From contig NZ_CP090370.1 in assembly GCF_021431965.1 (NCBI RefSeq), positions 1,860,001-1,924,000 of the forward strand: DNA of 64,000 nt. Reading direction: 5' to 3'. This DNA is from Erythrobacter sp. SDW2 (lineage in GTDB: Bacteria > Pseudomonadota > Alphaproteobacteria > Sphingomonadales > Sphingomonadaceae). Both the position numbers and the translations under genes were made by a program. Shown here piece after piece: positions 19,884 to 29,367 of this stretch (positions are counted from its first letter, which is position 1; each line of letters starts with the position of its first letter). Under the pieces are notes generated by a model. That model was not told where the DNA came from. It saw nothing but the letters and a program-made list of their open reading frames with translations, and made no database searches.

Positions 19884-20824
19884 GCCACGACCTCCTCTTC
19901 ACCAAGCAGCGAGACAAAAATATCCTCGAGACTGCTCTCCCGCGTCTCGATGCCGGTGAACTCGATGCCGGCCATGACGAGCGCCTTGGCCAGCTGGGCT
20001 ACCTCGGCCTTGCCCTGCCCGGTGCCGTCGCCGCCGCGATAGACCAGTTCCCTGCCCTCGCGCGCGATCTCGACCGGATATCGGGCAACCTCCGGTGGCA
20101 ACCCAGCAAGAGGCGCGGCCAGGGCGATATGCGCCTCCGTCCGCCCGAGCCGGCCCATCATGGCCGCCTTGTCATCGACCATCAGCAGCCTGCCCCGGTT
20201 GATGATCCCGACCCGATCGGCCATCAGTTCGGCTTCCTCGATGTAATGGGTGGTGAGGATGATCGTCACGCCGCGGCTGCGCATCTCGTCGATGATCTGC
20301 CACATGCCTTTGCGCAGTTCGACATCGACCCCTGCGGTCGGCTCGTCGAGGAACAGCAGGTCCGGTTCGTGCGCCAGCGCCTTCGCAATCAGGACGCGCC
20401 GCTTCATTCCGCCCGACAGGGCACGGATCTGTTCGTCCTTCTTGTCCCACAGGCTGAGCGAGCGAAGGATCTGCTCGATCCTGGCCTTGTCGGGCGCGAC
20501 GCCGAACAGGCCGCGCGAATAGTTGACCGCATGCCAGACGGTTTCGAACATGTCGGTCGCCATCTCCTGCGGGACCAGCCCGATGCGGCTCCGCGCCTTG
20601 CGCCAGTCCGTCGCGAGGTCGAGCCCGAAGGCGCGAATAGTGCCGCTGCTGGGGCGCACCAGCCCGCAGACCGCACCGATCAAGGTGGTCTTGCCCGCGC
20701 CATTGGGGCCGAGGAGCGCGAAGATCTCGCCCCTGCGGATACTGAGGTCCACAGTATCGAGCGCCTTGAGACCGCCGGGATAGGTCTTGGTCAGCCCTTC
20801 GATCTCGAGGATCGCGTCGTCCAT
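19880..20824 (-). CDS. ABC transporter ATP-binding protein
   Basis: 314 residues. Walker A is GPNGAGKT (residues 39-46), the signature motif is LSGGMKRRV, Walker B is LLFLDEPTAGVD and the switch His is in ILTTHYIEEAELMADRV. It belongs to the CcmA/NodI/DrrA-like group that pairs with ABC-2 permeases. The C-terminal 80 residues form the extra domain usual in this group. It overlaps the permease gene by four bases. queA lies 28 bases upstream on the same strand. Confidence 0.94.
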   Translation of the reverse strand: MDDAILEIEGLTKTYPGGLKALDTVDLSIRRGEIFALLGPNGAGKTTLIGAVCGLVRPSSGTIRAFGLDLATDWRKARSRIGLVPQEMATDMFETVWHAVNYSRGLFGVAPDKARIEQILRSLSLWDKKDEQIRALSGGMKRRVLIAKALAHEPDLLFLDEPTAGVDVELRKGMWQIIDEMRSRGVTIILTTHYIEEAELMADRVGIINRGRLLMVDDKAAMMGRLGRTEAHIALAAPLAGLPPEVARYPVEIAREGRELVYRGGDGTGQGKAEVAQLAKALVMAGIEFTGIETRESSLEDIFVSLLGEEEVVA

Positions 20825-20852
20825 GTGTGTCCACCTGTTCAGTTGCGATTTG

Positions 20853-21896
20853 CTACGTAAGCGCTCCGCCCGGAATTAGCAGCGAAGAATCCCCATAGGA
20901 GTAGAAACGATACTCTCGCGCAATGGCGTGGGCATAGATTTCCATCACCCGCTCGCGCCCCATCAGCGCGCTGACCAGCATGATGAGTGTCGATTTCGGC
21001 AAGTGGAAATTGGTCATCAGCCCGTCCACGGCGCGGAAGCGATAGCCGGGCGTGATGAAGATGTCGGTGTCACCGGCGAATGGCCGGATGATCCCGTCCT
21101 CTCCGGTGGCGCTTTCCAGCAAGCGCAGGCTGGTGGTGCCCACGGCAATCACTCGGCCACCCGCCGCCCGGGCGGAATTGAGGCGGTGCGCCACGTCAGG
21201 CTCGATGCGGCCCCATTCGGAGTGCATCTGGTGGTCTTCGGTATCCTCCGCCTTGACCGGCAGGAACGTCCCGGCCCCGACATGCAAGGTAAGCGTCTCG
21301 CGCCCGACCCCTGCCGCATCCAGCGCGTCGACGAGGCGCGGGGTGAAGTGGAGCGCAGCTGTCGGCGCGGCAACCGCGCCCTCTTCCCGCGCAAACACGG
21401 TCTGGTAGTCCTCATGGTCGCGCTCGTCGGTCGGACGCTTGCCGGCGATATACGGTGGCAAGGGCATGGTGCCCGCGCGCTGGAGTAGCACCTCGACCGG
21501 TTCCTCACCCTCGAACAGCAACACGAAGCTGCCGTCCCGCAACCGCTCTTCGGCGATAGCGGTGACATCATGACCGAAGTCGACCCGGTCGCCTGGCTTC
21601 AACCGCTTGGCATTGCGAATGAAAGCCTGCCAGCGGCGCAGGTCGATCCGCTTGTGCAGCGTCGCGCCGATTGTTGCTTCCCCGCGGATCCCGGTAAGCT
21701 GGGCGGGGATGACCTTGGTGTCGTTGAACACCAGCACATCGCCTGCACGCAGGCACTGTGGCAGGTCGATGACGCTGCGATCGACAATGGCTCCGGCAGC
21801 CCCTGCCACCAGCATCCGTGCGGAATCGCGCGGGCTGGCGGGGCGCAGTGCGATCAGTTCCTGCGGCAGCTCGAAATCGAACAGGTCAACTTTCAT
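20853..21896 (-). CDS. queA: S-adenosylmethionine:tRNA ribosyltransferase-isomerase
   Basis: Transfers and rearranges the ribosyl part of S-adenosylmethionine onto preQ1-modified tRNA to make epoxyqueuosine. The 347 residues show the family start [19 protein letters not shown] and the [34 protein letters not shown] and [16 protein letters not shown] motifs, ending near [15 protein letters not shown]. It lies immediately downstream of the cyclophilin gene on the same strand, with 52 bases between, and tgt is nearby. Confidence 0.97.
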   Translation of the reverse strand: MKVDLFDFELPQELIALRPASPRDSARMLVAGAAGAIVDRSVIDLPQCLRAGDVLVFNDTKVIPAQLTGIRGEATIGATLHKRIDLRRWQAFIRNAKRLKPGDRVDFGHDVTAIAEERLRDGSFVLLFEGEEPVEVLLQRAGTMPLPPYIAGKRPTDERDHEDYQTVFAREEGAVAAPTAALHFTPRLVDALDAAGVGRETLTLHVGAGTFLPVKAEDTEDHQMHSEWGRIEPDVAHRLNSARAAGGRVIAVGTTSLRLLESATGEDGIIRPFAGDTDIFITPGYRFRAVDGLMTNFHLPKSTLIMLVSALMGRERVMEIYAHAIAREYRFYSYGDSSLLIPGGALT

Positions 21897-21948
21897 GCGC
21901 GGCCGTTAGCCGGACGCGCCTGCAGCGTCACCTGCGAATACGCAGATG

Positions 21949-22635
21949 TTACTGTCCGCTGCCGTCGATGCTGACGAGCGGCTCGCTGAACACCGGCTGC
22001 GGCGGCGGGACGGGCTTGTTGTCCGACGCCAGCGAAGCTTGGACGATCCGGGTCGGATTGGCCGGCGGCTCACCCCGGGTGATCGCATCCACTGCGGCCA
22101 TGTTGGAAATCACGCGGCCGAAGTTGGTGTAGTTCTTGTCGAGGTTGAAGCGCGGATAGAACACGATGAAGAATTGGCTGTTGGCGCTGTCCTCGCTCTG
22201 CGCACGGGCCATCGACACGGTGCCGCGGACATGCGGCATCGGATTGAACTCGGCCTTGAGGTCGGGATAGGTCGAGCCGCCCTGTCCCGTTCCGGTCGGA
22301 TCGCCCGACTGGGCCATGAAGCCTTCGATCACGCGGTGGAAGACGATCCCGTCATAGAAGCCCTGCCGGGTCAGCGTCTTGATCCGCTGGACATGCTCGG
22401 GCGCCCAGTCGGGCATCAGGCGGATCGCCACGCGCTGGCCATTCGACAGGTCGAGCAGCCAGATATTCTCGCGATCTTCGTTGAGGTTGTAATTGACCTT
22501 GGCGTAGGACAGCGGCGAGCGCGGGGCAGGCTTCACCTCGGCGGCAGCTTCGGTGGGTGCCCCGGCGTCCTGCGCGGCGGTGGGGGCCACGGCAAGGGTG
22601 GCAAGAGCGGCGGCGGCAATCAGGCGTTTGATCAT
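21949..22635 (-). CDS. Periplasmic cyclophilin-type peptidyl-prolyl isomerase
   Basis: 228 residues with a Sec signal peptide (MIKRLIAAAALATLAVAPTAAQ). The cyclophilin domain starts near residue 65 and includes the active-site segment VFHRVIEGFMAQSGDPTGTG with the catalytic Arg, and the SEDSANSQFFIVF stretch. It catalyses cis-trans isomerisation of proline peptide bonds, here in the periplasm, probably helping envelope protein folding. The insertion between the N-terminus and the core (PEHVQRIKTL) is common in alphaproteobacterial forms. It sits between coaD and queA on the same strand. Confidence 0.93.
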   Translation of the reverse strand: MIKRLIAAAALATLAVAPTAAQDAGAPTEAAAEVKPAPRSPLSYAKVNYNLNEDRENIWLLDLSNGQRVAIRLMPDWAPEHVQRIKTLTRQGFYDGIVFHRVIEGFMAQSGDPTGTGQGGSTYPDLKAEFNPMPHVRGTVSMARAQSEDSANSQFFIVFYPRFNLDKNYTNFGRVISNMAAVDAITRGEPPANPTRIVQASLASDNKPVPPPQPVFSEPLVSIDGSGQ

Positions 22636-22731
22636 GGCTGTCCCGGAAAAATCGAAAATGCTTTGCGCGGCCCATTACCGCTGTGGCTCTGTCGCTGCAA
22701 TGAATAGGAGCGGTAAATCGGCCCTGGCGGC

Positions 22732-23244
22732 TCAGTAGTCACCACGGCGGCCGATTTCCCCCACCCTCGCCTCGACCAGTGTCCTGACCGCCGGGCTGAC
22801 AAATGGTGCGATATCGCCGCCATAGAGGGCGATTTCCTTGACCAGCTTGGACGCAATCGGCTGCAACGAGACATCGGCCATCAGGAACACCGTCTCGATG
22901 CTGTGATCGAGTTGCTGGTTCATCCCGGCCATCTGGTATTCGTATTCGAAATCGGCCACGGCCCGCAGGCCGCGCACGATCACGCTCGCCCTCTGCGCCT
23001 TGGCGAACTTCATCAGCAGCGCATCGAACCCGACCACCTCGGTGTTGTCGAGACCCATATCGGCCAGCTCGTCGGTCACCATCTTCATCCGCTCATCGGT
23101 GGAGAACATGGGGTTCTTCGACGGGTTGGTGGTGACCCCGATGATCAGCTTGTCGACCAGCTTGGCCCCGCGCCGGATAATGTCGCGATGACCCCGTGTG
23201 ATCGGGTCGAAGGTGCCGGGATAGACTCCGATACGAGTACTCAT
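22732..23244 (-). CDS. coaD: Phosphopantetheine adenylyltransferase
   Basis: Fourth step of coenzyme A synthesis: joins 4'-phosphopantetheine and ATP to make dephospho-CoA. The 170 residues carry the nucleotidyltransferase motif YPGTFDPITRGHRDII at the start and the VIVRGLRAVADFEYEYQM segment that binds substrate. ISSTLV-type residues appear as ASKLVKEIALYGGDI near the C-terminus. Its start codon touches the stop of the prenyl diphosphate synthase gene (one-base overlap at 23244), so the two are translationally linked. Confidence 0.97.
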   Translation of the reverse strand: MSTRIGVYPGTFDPITRGHRDIIRRGAKLVDKLIIGVTTNPSKNPMFSTDERMKMVTDELADMGLDNTEVVGFDALLMKFAKAQRASVIVRGLRAVADFEYEYQMAGMNQQLDHSIETVFLMADVSLQPIASKLVKEIALYGGDIAPFVSPAVRTLVEARVGEIGRRGDY

Positions 23245-24161
23245 CAGTGGTCCCTCTCCACAATATATCGTGCCAGCGCGCGCAGAACCACCGCATCCTC
23301 GCCATAGGGCGCGAGGTGGCCGACGGCTTGTTCGACCAGCGCACGTGCCTGATTGCGTGCACCGTCGATGCCCATCAGGGTCACGAACGTCTGCTTGCCC
23401 TGCTCGTCATCCTTGCGCAGCGCCTTGCCCGCCTTTTCCTCGTCGCCCTCGGCATCGAGCAGGTCGTCGGCGATCTGGAAAGCGAGGCCGATATCGCGGG
23501 CATAAGCGCGCAACGGTGCACGGCCTTCGGGCGGCAGCTTGCCCATGATTGCACCCATCTCGACCGAGGCCGCCAGCAGCGCGCCGGTCTTGAGCTGTTG
23601 CAACCGGGTAATGGTGCGCAGGTCATAGTCGGCGCTCTCTGCCGCCATGTCCATCATCTGACCGCCCGCCATGCCGTCCATCCCGCTGGCGGTAGCAAGG
23701 CAGCGGACCAGTTCTGCCTGGGTAAAGGGATCGGTCGTGGTCTCCTCGTCAGTGAGGATTTCGAACGCCAGCGCGTGCAGAGAATCGCCCGCCAGCACCG
23801 CAGTCGCTTCATCGAACGCCTTGTGCGTAGTCGGCCTGCCGCGCCGCAGGTCATCATCGTCCATGCACGGCAGATCGTCATGGATCAGCGAATAGACATG
23901 GATCGATTCGACCGCGCAGGCCGCCCGCAGCGCCCGGTCACGCCCGACACCGAGCATTTCCGCGACAGACACCAGCAACAAGGGGCGCACCCGCTTGCCG
24001 CCGTCCATCGCGGCATAGCGCATCGCCTCGACCAGCCTGGCCCGGGTGTCGGCCGGTACGGGCAGGAGTGCGTCAAACACGGCATCGACATCGCGCGCAA
24101 TGCGATCGAGGGCATCTGCCAGCTTGGCCGCGTCATTATCGACCACCTGCATCTCAGCCAT
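23244..24161 (-). CDS. ispA: Geranyl/farnesyl diphosphate synthase
   Basis: Polyprenyl synthetase that condenses isopentenyl diphosphate to make C10-C15 prenyl diphosphates for quinones, carotenoids and undecaprenol. The 305 residues show GGKRVRPLL, the first Asp-rich motif in SLIHDDLPCMDDDDLRRG, a GQMMDM segment and the second DDLLD motif in FQIADDLLDAEGDEEKAGK. I chose the start MAEMQVVDND at 24161. The xseB reading frame overlaps it by eight bases; xseB-ispA is a conserved pair. Product chain length is inferred from the family. Confidence 0.93.
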   Translation of the reverse strand: MAEMQVVDNDAAKLADALDRIARDVDAVFDALLPVPADTRARLVEAMRYAAMDGGKRVRPLLLVSVAEMLGVGRDRALRAACAVESIHVYSLIHDDLPCMDDDDLRRGRPTTHKAFDEATAVLAGDSLHALAFEILTDEETTTDPFTQAELVRCLATASGMDGMAGGQMMDMAAESADYDLRTITRLQQLKTGALLAASVEMGAIMGKLPPEGRAPLRAYARDIGLAFQIADDLLDAEGDEEKAGKALRKDDEQGKQTFVTLMGIDGARNQARALVEQAVGHLAPYGEDAVVLRALARYIVERDH

Positions 24162-24417
24162 CGGAATCGAACGGGCGGGTGCCGATGGCCTGACCGCGGG
24201 CATCCTGCACGATGGCCTCGATCCGGGCCTGCGCCGCATCGAGCCGAGCCTGGCAATGCCGGCGGAGCGCCTCGCCGCGCTCGTACAACGCAATCGACTG
24301 GTCGAGCGCGACATCGCCGCTTTCCAACTGGCGTACAACCTGCTCCAAGGCGCGCAATGCGTCCTCGAAACTCAATTCGGAAATTTTCGCCGTGTCGGTG
24401 GTTGGTGCCTCTTCCAT
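24154..24417 (-). CDS. xseB: Exodeoxyribonuclease VII small subunit
   Basis: 87-residue small subunit of exonuclease VII, which degrades single-stranded DNA with the XseA large subunit (not in the window). The family pattern is clear: ISELSFEDALRALEQVVRQLESGDVALDQSIALYERGEAL followed by a helix to the end, here broken into shorter runs such as FEDALRALEQVV and LDQSIALYERGEAL. The start MEEAPTTDTAK at 24417 is preferred; an ATG four codons upstream is also possible. It overlaps the ispA-like gene by eight bases. Confidence 0.93.
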   Translation of the reverse strand: MEEAPTTDTAKISELSFEDALRALEQVVRQLESGDVALDQSIALYERGEALRRHCQARLDAAQARIEAIVQDARGQAIGTRPFDSDG

Positions 24418-24481
24418 GCCGCGCAGCATTGGCCCCGCCCCCGCCGCTGGTCAAGTCACGCGCATCAACAGGGGAGAGATT

Positions 24482-24877
24482 ATGACCTGGGTCATCGCCT
24501 ATATCGCCACCGCCGTCGTGTTCGGCATTCTCGACGCCATCTGGCTCAATTGGGCCGGCGAGAATTTCTATCGCCCGGCGCTGGGCGATATTCTTGCCGA
24601 CCAGTTTCGCATGGGTGCAGCCGTGCCGTTCTACCTGATGTACGTCGCGGGCATTGTGTGGTTCGCGGTTCGCCCCGGGTTGGATGGTGGCCTGGGTGCG
24701 GCGGCACTCAACGGCGCACTGCTCGGGGCGTTGTGTTACGCGACATTCGACCTTACCAATCAGGTTATCATGAAGACCTGGCCGACCTATGTCACTGTGA
24801 CCGATATCTTCTGGGGGGCGTTCGCCACCTGTGTTGCGGCGACAGCGGCGACCTGGGCAGTTGGAAGATTTGCCTGA
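24482..24877 (+). CDS. DUF2177 family membrane protein
   Basis: 131 residues with four hydrophobic segments, starting MTWVIAYIATAVVFGILDAIWL. The FGILDAIWLNWAGENFYRP and NGALLGALCYATFDLTN stretches match the DUF2177 (YndM/YhhN-like) group of small inner membrane proteins of unknown role. A GGGGAGAG Shine-Dalgarno sequence lies just before the ATG. Its stop overlaps the start of the next membrane protein (TGATG), so the two are co-translated. It diverges from xseB. Confidence 0.85.
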   Translation: MTWVIAYIATAVVFGILDAIWLNWAGENFYRPALGDILADQFRMGAAVPFYLMYVAGIVWFAVRPGLDGGLGAAALNGALLGALCYATFDLTNQVIMKTWPTYVTVTDIFWGAFATCVAATAATWAVGRFA

Positions 24878-25530
24878 TGTTCATCGGTCACTGGGCCCCG
24901 GCCCTGCTTGCAGCAGCTGTCTCGCCCCGTGCGCCGAAACTGGGAACATTGTTTGTCGCCGGCCAGCTGGTCGACTGGGGCTTTTTTGCCCTGACCATCG
25001 TCGGGATCGAGAAGATGCGTATCCAACCCGGCGCGACCGCGATGAATTCGATGGACCTTTACCACATGCCTTACACGCACAGCCTGTTGGGCAGTGCGGT
25101 CTGGGCGCTGGCCTTCGCGGCGATCCTGGTTCTTTGGCGCCGTGACCTCGCGGCCGCGCTCATCGGCGGCACGGTGGTGCTATCGCACTGGCTGCTCGAC
25201 CTGCTGGTCCATCGGCCCGATCTTACGCTGGCAGGTTCACCGCCAACACTTGGTCTCGGCTTGTGGAACTATCCCATGGTCGCAATGCCGCTGGAACTGG
25301 GGCTGATCGGGCTCTGCTTCTGGCTCTATTTGCGCAATACCAAGGGGCCTGTCGGCCCGCCGTTGATCCTGCTGGGTGTGCTGCTGGCGCTGCAGACGTT
25401 CAATTGGTTCGCGCCCGAGCCGGAAGAGTGGACGATTGCCATGCCGCTCCTTGGGTTCTTCGGCTTCGGCCTGCCCACGCTGATCGCGGTCTGGGTCGGT
25501 TCGACCCGGCGTCACAAACGCGCTGTGTAA
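24877..25530 (+). CDS. Polytopic membrane protein, possibly YdjM/DUF457-like
   Basis: 217 residues with about six membrane helices. The start MFIGHWAPALLAAAVSPRAP, the GTLFVAGQLVDWGFF segment and the THSLLGSAVWAL and SHWLLDLLVHRPD stretches carry the His and Asp residues typical of the so-called membrane-bound metal-dependent hydrolase (YdjM/DUF457) proteins. No catalytic activity is established for that group. Its start is one base before the end of the DUF2177 gene. The assignment rests on motif resemblance, so treat it as tentative. Confidence 0.65.
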   Translation: MFIGHWAPALLAAAVSPRAPKLGTLFVAGQLVDWGFFALTIVGIEKMRIQPGATAMNSMDLYHMPYTHSLLGSAVWALAFAAILVLWRRDLAAALIGGTVVLSHWLLDLLVHRPDLTLAGSPPTLGLGLWNYPMVAMPLELGLIGLCFWLYLRNTKGPVGPPLILLGVLLALQTFNWFAPEPEEWTIAMPLLGFFGFGLPTLIAVWVGSTRRHKRAV

Positions 25531-25581
25531 AGCCCCCGTGCGGGCTAGCGATTGCAGGCGCGCTTCGCTAGGGGCGCTGCC

Positions 25582-27771
25582 ATGCCCAGCACCACCGAAT
25601 CGATCACGCCCGAAATCGTCGAACAGCACGGTTTGAGCCCCGAGGAATACGAGCGCGTGCTGCACGCACTAGGGCGGGAACCGAACCTGGTCGAGCTCGG
25701 TATCTTTTCGGTCATGTGGTCGGAGCATTGCAGCTACAAGAGCTCGCGCTTGCACCTGAAGAAACTGCCGACCGAGGCACCGTGGGTGATCTGCGGCCCA
25801 GGCGAAAATGCCGGCGTGATCGATATTGGTGACGGGCAAGCTGCCATCTTCAAGATGGAGAGCCACAACCACCCGAGCTATATCGAGCCCTATCAGGGCG
25901 CGGCGACCGGCGTCGGCGGCATCCTGCGCGATGTCTTCACCATGGGCGCGCGCCCGGTGGCCAACGCCAACGCCCTGCGCTTCGGCCGGCCCGAGCATCC
26001 CAAGATGCAGCACCTGGTCAAGGGCGTGGTCGCGGGCATCGGCGGCTATGGCAATTGCGTCGGGGTGCCGACGGTCGCGGGCGAGACCAATTTCCACCCC
26101 GCCTATGACGGCAATATCCTCGTCAATGCGATGACCGTCGGTGTCGCCGATGCTGACAGGATCTTCTATTCTGCCGCCACTGGCGTGGGCAATCCGATCG
26201 TCTATGTCGGCAGCAAGACCGGGCGTGACGGGATCCACGGCGCGACCATGGCAAGCGCGGATTTCGGCGAGGATGCCGAGGCCAAACGGCCGACCGTGCA
26301 GGTGGGCGATCCCTTCACCGAGAAGCTGCTGATCGAGGCCTGCCTCGAACTGATGGCGACCGACGCGATCGTCGCGATCCAGGACATGGGCGCGGCGGGC
26401 CTGACCAGCTCCTCGGTCGAAATGGCGACCAACGGCAAGGCCGGAATCCGGCTCGACATGAACAAGGTGCCTTGCCGCGAAGAAGGCATGACGCCTTATG
26501 AAATGATGCTGAGCGAGAGCCAGGAGCGGATGCTCATGGTGCTGAAGCCCGGCAAGGAAGCCATGGCCGAGGCGATCTTCAGGAAGTGGGAGCTCGATTT
26601 CGCGGTCATCGGCGAAGTCACCGACACAAGCCACATGGTTCTCGAGTTCGACGGCGAAGTGGTGTGCGACATCCCGCTCGGCCCGCTTGCGGCTGACGCC
26701 CCGTTGTATGACCGGCCCTACCTCTCCAAGGAAGAATACAAGACCTGGGCTGAGGTAGCGCCATTGGGCGATGTGCCCGAAAGCACCGACATTTGCGCCG
26801 ACCTGCTCAAGCTTATGGGCACCCCCGCCCTCGCCTCGCGCCGGTGGATTTCGGAGCAGTATGACAGCCAGGTCGGGGCCGACACGCTCCAGACCGGCGG
26901 CGATGCCGGTGTGGTCCGCGTCCACGGCACGAAAAAGGCACTGGCGATCACCACCGATTGCACCCCGCGCTATGTCTTTGCCGACCCCTACGAGGGCGGG
27001 AAGCAGGCCATTGCCGAAGCTTTTCGCAACCTCTGCGCCGTGGGCGCGAAGCCGCTGGCGGTGACCAACTGCCTCAACTTCGCCAACCCGCAGCGGCCCG
27101 AAATCATGAGCCAGCTGGTCCATGCGCTGGAGGGCATGGGCGATGCCTGCCGCGCGCTCGACTTCCCGATCGTGAGCGGCAATGTCAGCCTCTACAACGA
27201 GAGCAAGGCTACCGGCGGCGGCTCGGCGATCTTGCCCACCCCGGCCATCGGGGGGGTCGGCATCATCGAAGACTACGCCAAGATGATGACCATGGGCTTC
27301 AGGGCCGAAGGCGAATTCATTGCGGCGATCGGCCCGCACTATCCTGAAATCGGCCAGTCGCTGTGGCTGCGCGAGATCCATGGGCTGGAGGCGGGCGACC
27401 CGCCGCAGGTCGATCTGCGCGACGAACGGCTTAACGGCGAGATCATCCGCAAGCTGATCGCCGAAGGCAAGGTCACCGCCGTCCACGACATCAGCGATGG
27501 CGGGCTTGCGGTGGCGCTGGCGGAAATGGCGCTGGCGAGCGGGGTCGGTGCGAAAGTGGACGCGATGACCAGCACCTTCGCCTTCAACGAGAGCCAGGCG
27601 CGCTATCTCGTCACTTATCGCAACGAAGGCGATCTCGACCGCGCCGAAGTGCCGTTCGAGAAGATCGGCGTGACCGGCGGCGATGCGGTGAAGATCGGTA
27701 GCGGCTCGGTCAGCATCGCCGATCTGCGCGAAGCCCATATCCGCTTCTTTCGCGACTGGATGGAAGCCTGA
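25582..27771 (+). CDS. purL: Phosphoribosylformylglycinamidine synthase subunit PurL
   Basis: Synthetase subunit of FGAM synthase, which converts FGAR to FGAM with ATP and ammonia in purine synthesis. At 729 residues it is the short PurL type that works with separate PurQ and PurS, which are not in this window. Landmarks: [18 protein letters not shown] near the N-terminus, [40 protein letters not shown], and [11 protein letters not shown] in the second half. The start at 25582 ([10 protein letters not shown]) matches the family; the open frame has ten more codons upstream that do not. Four bases separate its stop from the DUF3052 gene. Confidence 0.97.
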   Translation: MPSTTESITPEIVEQHGLSPEEYERVLHALGREPNLVELGIFSVMWSEHCSYKSSRLHLKKLPTEAPWVICGPGENAGVIDIGDGQAAIFKMESHNHPSYIEPYQGAATGVGGILRDVFTMGARPVANANALRFGRPEHPKMQHLVKGVVAGIGGYGNCVGVPTVAGETNFHPAYDGNILVNAMTVGVADADRIFYSAATGVGNPIVYVGSKTGRDGIHGATMASADFGEDAEAKRPTVQVGDPFTEKLLIEACLELMATDAIVAIQDMGAAGLTSSSVEMATNGKAGIRLDMNKVPCREEGMTPYEMMLSESQERMLMVLKPGKEAMAEAIFRKWELDFAVIGEVTDTSHMVLEFDGEVVCDIPLGPLAADAPLYDRPYLSKEEYKTWAEVAPLGDVPESTDICADLLKLMGTPALASRRWISEQYDSQVGADTLQTGGDAGVVRVHGTKKALAITTDCTPRYVFADPYEGGKQAIAEAFRNLCAVGAKPLAVTNCLNFANPQRPEIMSQLVHALEGMGDACRALDFPIVSGNVSLYNESKATGGGSAILPTPAIGGVGIIEDYAKMMTMGFRAEGEFIAAIGPHYPEIGQSLWLREIHGLEAGDPPQVDLRDERLNGEIIRKLIAEGKVTAVHDISDGGLAVALAEMALASGVGAKVDAMTSTFAFNESQARYLVTYRNEGDLDRAEVPFEKIGVTGGDAVKIGSGSVSIADLREAHIRFFRDWMEA

Positions 27772-27775
27772 CGCG

Positions 27776-28183
27776 GTGGCCTCGGGCTACTCCGGCACGC
27801 CGCTGGCCAAGAAGCTGAGCCTGCGCGACGGGCAGCGGTGCTGGTTCCACGCCATGCCCGAACATGTGCAGGACGAGATCGACGAATATGCGCTGGAGCT
27901 GACCTTTGTCGCCGATCCCGCAGAGGGGATCGATGCGGCGCATGTCTTCACCACGCGCCGCGCAGAACTGGGCGTACTGCTCGCAAGCCTGCGCCACCAG
28001 ATCGCCAAGGACGGCCAGATCTGGGTCAGCTGGCCCAAGAAGACCGCCAAGGTCGAGACCGACATCACCGAAGACACGATCCGCGAGCTGTGTCTGCCCT
28101 TGGGCTTGGTCGATACCAAGGTCTGCGCCATCGACGAGACCTGGTCCGGCCTCAAGCTCGTGATCCGCAAGGAACAGCGTTAG
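27776..28183 (+). CDS. DUF3052 domain protein
   Basis: 135 residues, starting with GTG at 27776, four bases after the purL stop. The sequence opens SGYSGTPLAKKLSLRDGQRC and contains IWVSWPKKTAKVETDITEDTIRE-type motifs (written in parts: QIWVSWPKK, ETDITEDTIREL) that match DUF3052, a small family of unknown function often found in actinobacteria and proteobacteria. It probably shares a transcript with purL. Its stop overlaps the stop of the convergent membrane protein gene by four bases (TTAG). Confidence 0.83.
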   Translation: MASGYSGTPLAKKLSLRDGQRCWFHAMPEHVQDEIDEYALELTFVADPAEGIDAAHVFTTRRAELGVLLASLRHQIAKDGQIWVSWPKKTAKVETDITEDTIRELCLPLGLVDTKVCAIDETWSGLKLVIRKEQR

Positions 28184-28782
28184 TCTTGCGGAACCGGCCG
28201 TGAGAGATGCCATCCCAACGCCACCATCCACAGTGACTGCCCGATATAGGCAAACAGCGCGCCATGAAATCGCATGTCGATCACTCCGGCAACCAGCAGT
28301 GCAGCGGGGACCAGGCCGGTGAGGACGCCGAATGCCGCCAGCGGCTTGGCATCCTTGTGCCAGAACAGCACCGACCATAACGTATAGCCGACACCCGTCG
28401 CGATTACGCAGAGGCGGGCCAGCGCCTGGTTGGTTTCCCATGCCAAGGCTCGCACGTCGCCGCCAATTTCGTTTTCGCCATATCCGCCAAGCGCTGGCAC
28501 CACAAAACCGTTGATTGTCCCAGCGAGGATGCCGGCAAGTACGCCGCCGCCGAGAAAAGCAGCCCCGATTGTCGCTGTCAGTGCGCCACCCAGCATCCGG
28601 GCGATCAGAAAGAACAGAGCCAGTTCGATCAGGAGGATGGCTTGGAGGCTGCCATGCACCAGCGGAGTCATAATCCCCTGCCCGCTGCCGATGGGGTGAT
28701 GCGCCAGCGCCAGCCCGGCGAGCATTCCGCAGCCGACCAGTGCCCATCCCGCATGCTTGCGGATCGCCTGATTGTCTTCCAA
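28180..28782 (-). CDS. Hypothetical polytopic membrane protein
   Basis: 200 residues with six or so hydrophobic segments (for example WALVGCGMLAGLALAHHP, ILLIELALFFLIARMLGG, IGAAFLGGGVLAGILAG, LTGLVPAALLVAGVI). I chose a TTG start at 28782 because a GGAAG Shine-Dalgarno sequence sits six bases upstream and the upstream open frame has no clear start. No family is recognised. It is divergent from the TetR gene, with 60 bases between, and it overlaps the DUF3052 stop. One guess is a partner or target of the TetR regulator, but the operator motif found elsewhere in this cluster is not seen here. Confidence 0.6.
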   Translation of the reverse strand: MEDNQAIRKHAGWALVGCGMLAGLALAHHPIGSGQGIMTPLVHGSLQAILLIELALFFLIARMLGGALTATIGAAFLGGGVLAGILAGTINGFVVPALGGYGENEIGGDVRALAWETNQALARLCVIATGVGYTLWSVLFWHKDAKPLAAFGVLTGLVPAALLVAGVIDMRFHGALFAYIGQSLWMVALGWHLSRPVPQD

Positions 28783-28842
28783 GTTACTTCCACTCCGGCC
28801 TGTTGTCTCGGGCAGCAAGAGCGCGAAAGTGATCGGGCAACA

Positions 28843-29367
28843 ATGAACAATCAGGGGCAAAAGTCCGGTCGCGAGGCAACGCGGCGGCATTTGCTCGAAG
28901 TGTTCAACCGCCTGATGCTGGAAGGCGATGCGCCCCGACCACCGGTGGCGAAGATCATCGCCGAGGCGGGCGTGTCACGTTCGACCTTCTACGATCATTT
29001 CGACGGGGTCGAGGCCTTGCTCAACGAGAGCCTCGCCGGGCTGCTGGGCCAAATCGCCGATTGCCTGACCGGATTGCAGACATTCCAATGGCTCGCATGG
29101 CTGGTCGGGCATATCAATGGGAACCGCCCGATGGCCCGTGAATTCCTGACCGGGCCGCGCGGCGAGCGGGCCGAGGCGGAGCTGGCACGCGCTGTCTCTC
29201 AGCGATTGGAGTGGGAGCAGGACACGCGTCTCGCCGGTATCCTAGTCGGCGGGACTGTCATCGCCGCGCTCGGCGCATGGGTCTCGGGACGGATTGCCGC
29301 CAGCCCACAGGACATGGCCGCCAGCCTGCACCGCAGCGCGACGGCTATCCTCGACGCGCGGCCTTAG
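28843..29367 (+). CDS. TetR/AcrR family transcriptional regulator
   Basis: 174 residues. The N-terminal HTH is clear: VAKIIAEAGVSRSTFYDHFDG at about residues 35-55, the classic TetR recognition helix. The C-terminal ligand-binding part is short and helical (ILVGGTVIAALGAWVSGRIA). Its stop overlaps that of the convergent coq4-like gene by four bases. Two almost identical palindromes (30192-30205 and 31829-31842) upstream of the two Coq4-like genes are the likely operators, which would make it a repressor of this cluster. The ligand is unknown. Confidence 0.9.
   Translation: MNNQGQKSGREATRRHLLEVFNRLMLEGDAPRPPVAKIIAEAGVSRSTFYDHFDGVEALLNESLAGLLGQIADCLTGLQTFQWLAWLVGHINGNRPMAREFLTGPRGERAEAELARAVSQRLEWEQDTRLAGILVGGTVIAALGAWVSGRIAASPQDMAASLHRSATAILDARP

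Noticed and set aside
25669-27738. Minus-strand frame of 689 codons opposite purL
   Set aside because: Antisense shadow of an obvious PurL with no domain of its own.
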